Origin: Clostridium felsineum DSM 794
GTDB taxonomy: Bacteria > Bacillota > Clostridia > Clostridiales > Clostridiaceae
Assembly (NCBI RefSeq): GCF_002006355.2
Contig: NZ_CP096980.1
Location: forward strand, 2,108,001-2,172,000
Direction of reading: 5' to 3'
Length of the DNA: 64,000 nucleotides
Shown here: positions 59,898-64,000 of the stretch, one piece after another
Layout: each line of letters begins with the position of its first letter
Numbering within the stretch: the first letter of the stretch is position 1
Program-made: the position numbers and the translations under genes
Notes under the pieces: generated by a model
Told to the model about the DNA's origin: nothing
Database searches by the model: none
The model's input: the letters and a program-made list of their open reading frames with translations, nothing else

Positions 59898-60983
59898 GTG
59901 AAAAAAGCTATTATAACTGGAATAACAGGACAGGATGGATCGTACTTAACAGAATTTTTACTAAAAAAAGGCTATGAAGTACATGGAATAATACGGCGTG
60001 CCAGTTCTTTTAATACGAAAAGAATAGATCATTTATTTGAAGATCCTAAAATAGGTAATAAGACACTGTTTCTTCATCATGGTGATTTGACAGATTCTAG
60101 TAATATAAACAGAATATTAGAGAAGGTACAGCCTGATGAGATATATAATTTAGCAGCTCAAAGTCATGTTCAAGTTTCTTTTGAGGTACCTGAGTATACA
60201 GTAGAAACTGATGCTGTTGGAACCTTAAGATTTTTAGATGCTATAAAGGAATCAGGAATCAAGTGTAAATTTTATCAAGCTTCTACCTCTGAGCTTTTCG
60301 GGGGAATGAAGGAAACAGCACCTCAAAATGAAAAAACTCCCTTTTATCCAAGAAGTCCATACGGAGCTGCAAAACTTTATGCCTACTGGATTACTGTGAA
60401 CTATAGAGAAGCATATGGTATTTTCGCTTGCAATGGTATTCTTTTTAATCATGAATCGCCAAGGAGAGGAGAGACCTTTGTAACAAGGAAAATTACAAGA
60501 GCAATTGCAAGTATTGCAGATGGCAAACAGGATAAAGTTTCACTGGGAAATTTAAATGCTAAACGTGATTGGGGATATTCTGGGGACTACGTTGAAGCTA
60601 TGTGGTTAATGCTTCAACAGGATAAACCACAGGATTATGTAATTGCAACAGGAGAGACTCATACAGTTCGTGAATTTGTAGAAAAAGCATTTAAGGTTAT
60701 AGGAATGGAAATAGTTTGGAGAGGTACTGGAATAGATGAAATAGGAATTGATAAAGCTACAGGAAAAGTTCTTGTGGATATAAACCCAAGATATTTTAGA
60801 CCAACCGAGGTTGAGGTGCTTTTAGGAGATGCTTCAAAAGCAGAAAGAGAGCTTGGCTGGAGGAGAAAAACTAGCTTCGATAAGCTTATTCGTATGATGG
60901 TAGCCGCTGATTTTAATGAAATATGCGGTATTAGCTTAGAAGAATACATAAAAAGAGAACAAACTTTTGAGGAGATGACATAA
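59898..60983 (+). CDS. gmd: GDP-mannose 4,6-dehydratase
   Basis: Gmd converts GDP-mannose to GDP-4-keto-6-deoxymannose, the first step to GDP-fucose. The 361-residue protein has AIITGITGQDGSYLTEFLLK, HGIIRRASSFNTKRIDHL, YNLAAQSHVQVSFEVPEYT, STSELFGGMKETAPQNEKTP, YPRSPYGAAKLYAYWITVNY with Tyr-x3-Lys, and ESPRRGETFVTRKITRAI. All are typical. The GTG at 59898 follows AAAGGAGG; an ATG at 59850 would add an unusual 16-residue leader. Confidence 0.96.
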   Translation: MKKAIITGITGQDGSYLTEFLLKKGYEVHGIIRRASSFNTKRIDHLFEDPKIGNKTLFLHHGDLTDSSNINRILEKVQPDEIYNLAAQSHVQVSFEVPEYTVETDAVGTLRFLDAIKESGIKCKFYQASTSELFGGMKETAPQNEKTPFYPRSPYGAAKLYAYWITVNYREAYGIFACNGILFNHESPRRGETFVTRKITRAIASIADGKQDKVSLGNLNAKRDWGYSGDYVEAMWLMLQQDKPQDYVIATGETHTVREFVEKAFKVIGMEIVWRGTGIDEIGIDKATGKVLVDINPRYFRPTEVEVLLGDASKAERELGWRRKTSFDKLIRMMVAADFNEICGISLEEYIKREQTFEEMT

Positions 60984-60984
60984 A

Positions 60985-61923
60985 TTGAATAAAGCGAGCA
61001 AAATTTATGTTGCAGGACATAGAGGACTTGTAGGTTCTGCTATAGTTAGAAATTTAAAAGATAAAGGATATACAAATATAATTGGTAAAACACATAAAGA
61101 ATTGGATTTGACTAATCAACTAGAAGTTAGAAAATTTTTTAAAGAAGAGAAGCCAGAGTATGTGTTTTTAGCCGCTGCTCGTGTTGGAGGAATAAATGCT
61201 AATAATACCTATCCAGCTGATTTTATATATGAAAATTTAGAAATACAAAACAACATTATAAAGACAGCTCATGATTTTAAAGTTAAAAAGCTTTTGTTTT
61301 TGGGAAGTTCATGTATATATCCTAAGGAATGTAAACAGCCAATAAAGGAAGAATATTTACTTTCAGGTTATCTTGAAAGTACAAATGAAGCTTATGCCAT
61401 TGCAAAAATAGCAGGGCTAAAAATGTGTCAATTTTTCAAGAGGCAATATAAAGATAATTTTATAAGCTGTATGCCAACAAATTTATATGGACCTAATGAT
61501 AATTTTAATTTACAAACCTCTCATGTTATGCCAGCGCTTATAAGAAAGTTTTATGAAGCTAAGGTTAAAAAGCTCCCTTTTGTAGAGGTTTGGGGAACGG
61601 GTAAACCATTAAGAGAATTTTTGCATGTGGATGATATGGCAGATGCCTGCACGTTTTTAATGGAAAATTATGAAGGAGAAGAACATGTTAATATTGGCAC
61701 AGGAAAAGAAATAAGTATAAGTGATTTAGCTTATATGATTAAAGATATTATTTCATATGAAGGTGAAGTGAGATTTGACAAAGGTAAACCAGATGGAACA
61801 ATGAGAAAGCTTCTTGAGGTTAAGAAACTTGAAGGTCTTGGGTGGAAATATAAGATTAAACTGGAACAGGGAATAAAAAACGTAGTTGAGTATATATTAA
61901 AGAACAATATACTTTCGTTATAG
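60985..61923 (+). CDS. fcl: GDP-L-fucose synthase
   Basis: This enzyme epimerises and reduces the Gmd product to GDP-L-fucose. The 312-residue protein has IYVAGHRGLVGSAIVRNL, AARVGGINANNTYPADFIYE, LLFLGSSCIYPKECKQPIKE, TNEAYAIAKIAGLKMCQFFK with Tyr-x3-Lys, MPTNLYGPNDNFNLQTSHVM and REFLHVDDMADACTFLM. The TTG start lies one base after the gmd stop with GAGGAGAT upstream, so the two are coupled. No manA/manB/manC genes are in the window. Confidence 0.95.
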   Translation: MNKASKIYVAGHRGLVGSAIVRNLKDKGYTNIIGKTHKELDLTNQLEVRKFFKEEKPEYVFLAAARVGGINANNTYPADFIYENLEIQNNIIKTAHDFKVKKLLFLGSSCIYPKECKQPIKEEYLLSGYLESTNEAYAIAKIAGLKMCQFFKRQYKDNFISCMPTNLYGPNDNFNLQTSHVMPALIRKFYEAKVKKLPFVEVWGTGKPLREFLHVDDMADACTFLMENYEGEEHVNIGTGKEISISDLAYMIKDIISYEGEVRFDKGKPDGTMRKLLEVKKLEGLGWKYKIKLEQGIKNVVEYILKNNILSL

Positions 61924-61939
61924 AGAGAGGATGATATAA

Positions 61940-62815
61940 ATGTATTCAAAACCAAGAGTTATAGCAGAAGTAGGCTGTAATCATATGGGAGAGATGAATT
62001 TAGCAAAGGAGCTTATAAAGGTAAATGCTATTTTTTGCAAAGCAGATATTATCAAGTTTCAAAAAAGAAATCCCAAAGAAAGTCTTACAAAAGAACAATA
62101 TTATGCACCTCATCCAAACCCTCAAAATTCATATGGAAAAACCTATGGGGAGCATAGAGAATTCTTAGAGTTCACAATAGATCAGCATAGGGAATTAAAA
62201 GAATTTTGTGAAGAGATGGGCACTGTTTACAGTTCATCAGTTTGGGATATGACCTCCACAAAAGAAATAGCATCCCTAAAGCCTAAAATGATAAAAATAC
62301 CTTCTGCTTGTAATAATAATTATGAAATACTAAGGTGGTTATGTGACAATTATGGAGGTGAAATACATGTTTCATTAGGAATGACCACTAGAGAGGAAGA
62401 AGAAAAGCTTATAAAACTATTTGAAGATAGGGATAGAAATAAAGATTTAATTTTGTATAGCTGTACTTCAGGATATCCCGTACCTTTTGAAGATGTATGT
62501 CTTATGGAAATAAAAAGGCTCAAAAAATCCTATGGAGATATTGTAAAAGAAATTGGATTTTCAGGTCACCACAAAGGAATAGCTATTGATATAGCGGCTT
62601 ATACCCTTGGAGCTGTAACAGTAGAAAGACACTTTACATTAGATAGAACCTTTAAAGGTACTGACCATGCAGCTTCATTAGAGCCAGATGGTATGAGAAA
62701 ATTAGTTCGTAATTTAGATGCTGCTTACAAATCACTTACTTATAAAAAAGAAGAAATATTAGATATAGAGAAAGTTCAAAGGGATAAGCTAAAGTTTAAA
62801 GAAGGAGTAAGATGA
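61940..62815 (+). CDS. NeuB-family nonulosonic acid synthase lacking the SAF domain
   Basis: This 291-residue synthase barrel has PRVIAEVGCNHMGEMNLAKE, DIIKFQKRNPKESLTKEQYY, EFCEEMGTVYSSSVWDM, MIKIPSACNNNYEILRWLCD, VSLGMTTREEEEKL, IGFSGHHKGIAIDIAAYTLG and VERHFTLDRTFKGTDHAASL. The C-terminal antifreeze-like SAF domain that closes the active site in NeuB/PseI is missing; the protein ends about 30 residues after the barrel. It is distinct from the PseI-like protein at 43750. Followed by a cytidylyltransferase, it probably makes a second nonulosonic acid. The substrate is uncertain. Confidence 0.86.
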   Translation: MYSKPRVIAEVGCNHMGEMNLAKELIKVNAIFCKADIIKFQKRNPKESLTKEQYYAPHPNPQNSYGKTYGEHREFLEFTIDQHRELKEFCEEMGTVYSSSVWDMTSTKEIASLKPKMIKIPSACNNNYEILRWLCDNYGGEIHVSLGMTTREEEEKLIKLFEDRDRNKDLILYSCTSGYPVPFEDVCLMEIKRLKKSYGDIVKEIGFSGHHKGIAIDIAAYTLGAVTVERHFTLDRTFKGTDHAASLEPDGMRKLVRNLDAAYKSLTYKKEEILDIEKVQRDKLKFKEGVR

Positions 62816-62819
62816 TTTC

Positions 62820-63983
62820 ATGAAAGAAAGATATAAAAATGTTGCCTTTATACCAGTAAGAGGTGGAAGTACTTCTATAAAAAAAAAGAATATAAAACTT
62901 ATAAATGGTAGACCTTTAGTATATTGGGTTTTAGATGCAGCAGCAGAGTGTAAGTACATAGATAAAATTTTTGTATCTACAGATAGCGATGAAATAAAAA
63001 GTACTGTTGAAGATTATAAAAATGAAAAAATTAAGGTTATTGATAGATCAAAGAAGGTATCCACAGACACAGCTAGTACAGAATCTACTATGTTTGAATT
63101 TGCCAAAGAATATGATTTTGAAAATATGGTTCTTATCCAAGCAACTTCACCATTACTTACATTTAAGAATTTAAATGATGGCTTTGAAAAATTTTTAAAA
63201 GAAGATATTGATAGTGTTATTTCTGTAGTTAGACAAAAGAGATTTATTTGGCAAGAAGAGAAAAACACGATTTTACCACAAAATTACGATCCTATGAACA
63301 GACCAAGAAGACAAGATTTTAATGGCTTTTTAATTGAAAATGGAGCTTTTTATATTACAAGTAGGGAAAGCTTTATGAAAGAAGGATGTAGAATATCAGG
63401 AAAAGTAGGAGCGGTTGAAATGCCGGAAGAATCCTATTATGAAATAGATGAGCCTTTGGATTGGATTATAGTAGAAAATCTATTAAAAATAAGAACTACT
63501 AAGAAAATAGGAAAAATAAAGGCTCTTTTTATGGATTGTGATGGCGTTCTTACAGATGGTGGAATGTATTATTCTGAAAATGGAGATGAACTTAAAAAGT
63601 TTAATACCAAGGATGGAATGGGAATTGAATTATTGAAAAACAAGGGAATTATAACTGGAATTATAACTGGGGAGAAACGAGAAATAGTTAGAAAACGATG
63701 TGAAAAACTTAAAATAGATGAGCTTCATATGGGAATTAAGGATAAATTAAGCGTTATTGATAGTTTAATTGAAAAGTATGAGCTTACTTATGAAGAAATT
63801 GCTTACATTGGTGATGATATAAATGATTTAGAAGTTATAAAAAAGGTTGGTTTTGGATGTGCTGTAAAAGATTCTATGGAAATTATAAAAAATGAAGCTG
63901 ATTATATAACTAAACTTGATGGTGGAAAAGGTGCAGTTAGAGAGGTGGCGGAGGTTATTTTAAGAGAAAATTATGATTTATGA
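62820..63983 (+). CDS. Acylneuraminate cytidylyltransferase fused to a KdsC-like HAD phosphatase
   Basis: The 387-residue bifunctional protein has an N-terminal CMP-sugar synthetase (about 1-225) with FIPVRGGSTSIKKKNIKLIN, DKIFVSTDSDEIKSTVEDY, LIQATSPLLTFKNLNDGFEK and GAFYITSRESF. The C-terminal HAD domain (about 232-387) has IKALFMDCDGVLTDGGMYYS (Asp239, Asp241), GIITGIITGEKREIVRKRCE and EIAYIGDDINDLEVIKKVGF, as in KdsC/NeuA C-terminal phosphatases. Such fusions dephosphorylate a nonulosonate 9-phosphate and activate it. The gene starts four bases after the NeuB-like gene. The stop at 63981-63983 leaves only 17 bases to the window edge. Confidence 0.92.
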   Translation: MKERYKNVAFIPVRGGSTSIKKKNIKLINGRPLVYWVLDAAAECKYIDKIFVSTDSDEIKSTVEDYKNEKIKVIDRSKKVSTDTASTESTMFEFAKEYDFENMVLIQATSPLLTFKNLNDGFEKFLKEDIDSVISVVRQKRFIWQEEKNTILPQNYDPMNRPRRQDFNGFLIENGAFYITSRESFMKEGCRISGKVGAVEMPEESYYEIDEPLDWIIVENLLKIRTTKKIGKIKALFMDCDGVLTDGGMYYSENGDELKKFNTKDGMGIELLKNKGIITGIITGEKREIVRKRCEKLKIDELHMGIKDKLSVIDSLIEKYELTYEEIAYIGDDINDLEVIKKVGFGCAVKDSMEIIKNEADYITKLDGGKGAVREVAEVILRENYDL

Positions 63984-64000
63984 TTATATAATAGATACTA

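Noticed and set aside
1..64000. CRISPR arrays, insertion sequences, tRNA or rRNA genes, and c-di-GMP or T-box leaders
   Set aside because: I looked for regular spaced repeats, transposase motifs, tRNA-like cloverleaf ends and known riboswitch cores in the gaps and saw none. A covariance search could still find a diverged RNA.

Overview
The window is AT-rich DNA with clostridial codon use (many ATA, AGA and TTA codons; GTG and TTG starts; strong AGGAGG ribosome binding sites). It carries a low-GC Firmicute ferredoxin-type pyruvate metabolism gene and a CheC/CheD/FliY/FliW-CsrA motility system. The organism is most likely a Clostridium. The order PFOR - chemotaxis operon - late flagellar operon - flagellin - glycan island resembles what I remember of Clostridium acetobutylicum, but I could not check this. 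All genes read on the + strand except one decayed minus-strand gene.

Layout. 1-8644: the end of recJ, murG, a secreted CAP protein, pyruvate:ferredoxin oxidoreductase, a DUF1292 protein with a metal-binding-looking head, a HAD phosphatase and a class IV aminotransferase. 8725-19438: a chemotaxis/switch operon (fapA, cheW, cheD, cheB, cheR, cheA, cheC, cheY, cheW, fliM, fliY), closed by a terminator. 19476-27624: a late flagellar operon (flgM, flgN, flgK, flgL, fliW, csrA, flaG, an unknown gene, fliS, fliD, a FliT-like gene). 27644-28620: the flagellin gene with its own promoter, a CsrA-type leader hairpin and a terminator. 28620-45903: a flagellin glycosylation island with three Maf (DUF115) proteins, an FkbH/acyl carrier protein/AAC(3)-type acyltransferase set, PseB-, PseI- and PseG-like enzymes, an SpsF-like cytidylyltransferase, an ATP-grasp enzyme and a CgeB-like transferase. 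45951-46933: a DUF1919 pseudogene on the minus strand. 47026-47199: a 57-residue YjfB-type motility gene. 47324-59697: a CDP-sugar cassette (rfbF, reductase, rfbG, C-methyltransferase, 3,5-epimerase), a frameshifted CmcI-family gene and five glycosyltransferases, ending at a strong terminator. 59898-63983: GDP-fucose genes (gmd, fcl), a second NeuB-type synthase and a cytidylyltransferase-phosphatase fusion; this cluster appears to continue past the right edge.

How it fits together. Six sites with the form TAAA-N15-nnCGATAA/T, the sigma-D (sigma-28) pattern, lie before fapA, flgM, hag, the first maf gene, a small gene between two maf genes, and yjfB. Motility genes, filament and the first glycosylation genes would therefore be made in one sigma-D programme. 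FlgM (anti-sigma-D) and FliW/CsrA (flagellin translation control) are encoded in the same programme. The glycan genes suggest that flagellin, or another surface protein, carries pseudaminic-type nonulosonic acids, possibly with an ACP-delivered acyl group. They also suggest an elaborated chain containing a C-methylated CDP-sugar and fucose. PseC- and PseH-type enzymes were not found in the window.

Most notable are the uniform sigma-D sites, the CsrA-type hairpin in the hag leader, the FkbH/ACP/AAC(3) set beside nonulosonate genes, one Rossmann-like tail shared by four consecutive glycosyltransferases, a Maf-like head fused to a CgeB-like transferase, and two pseudogenes.
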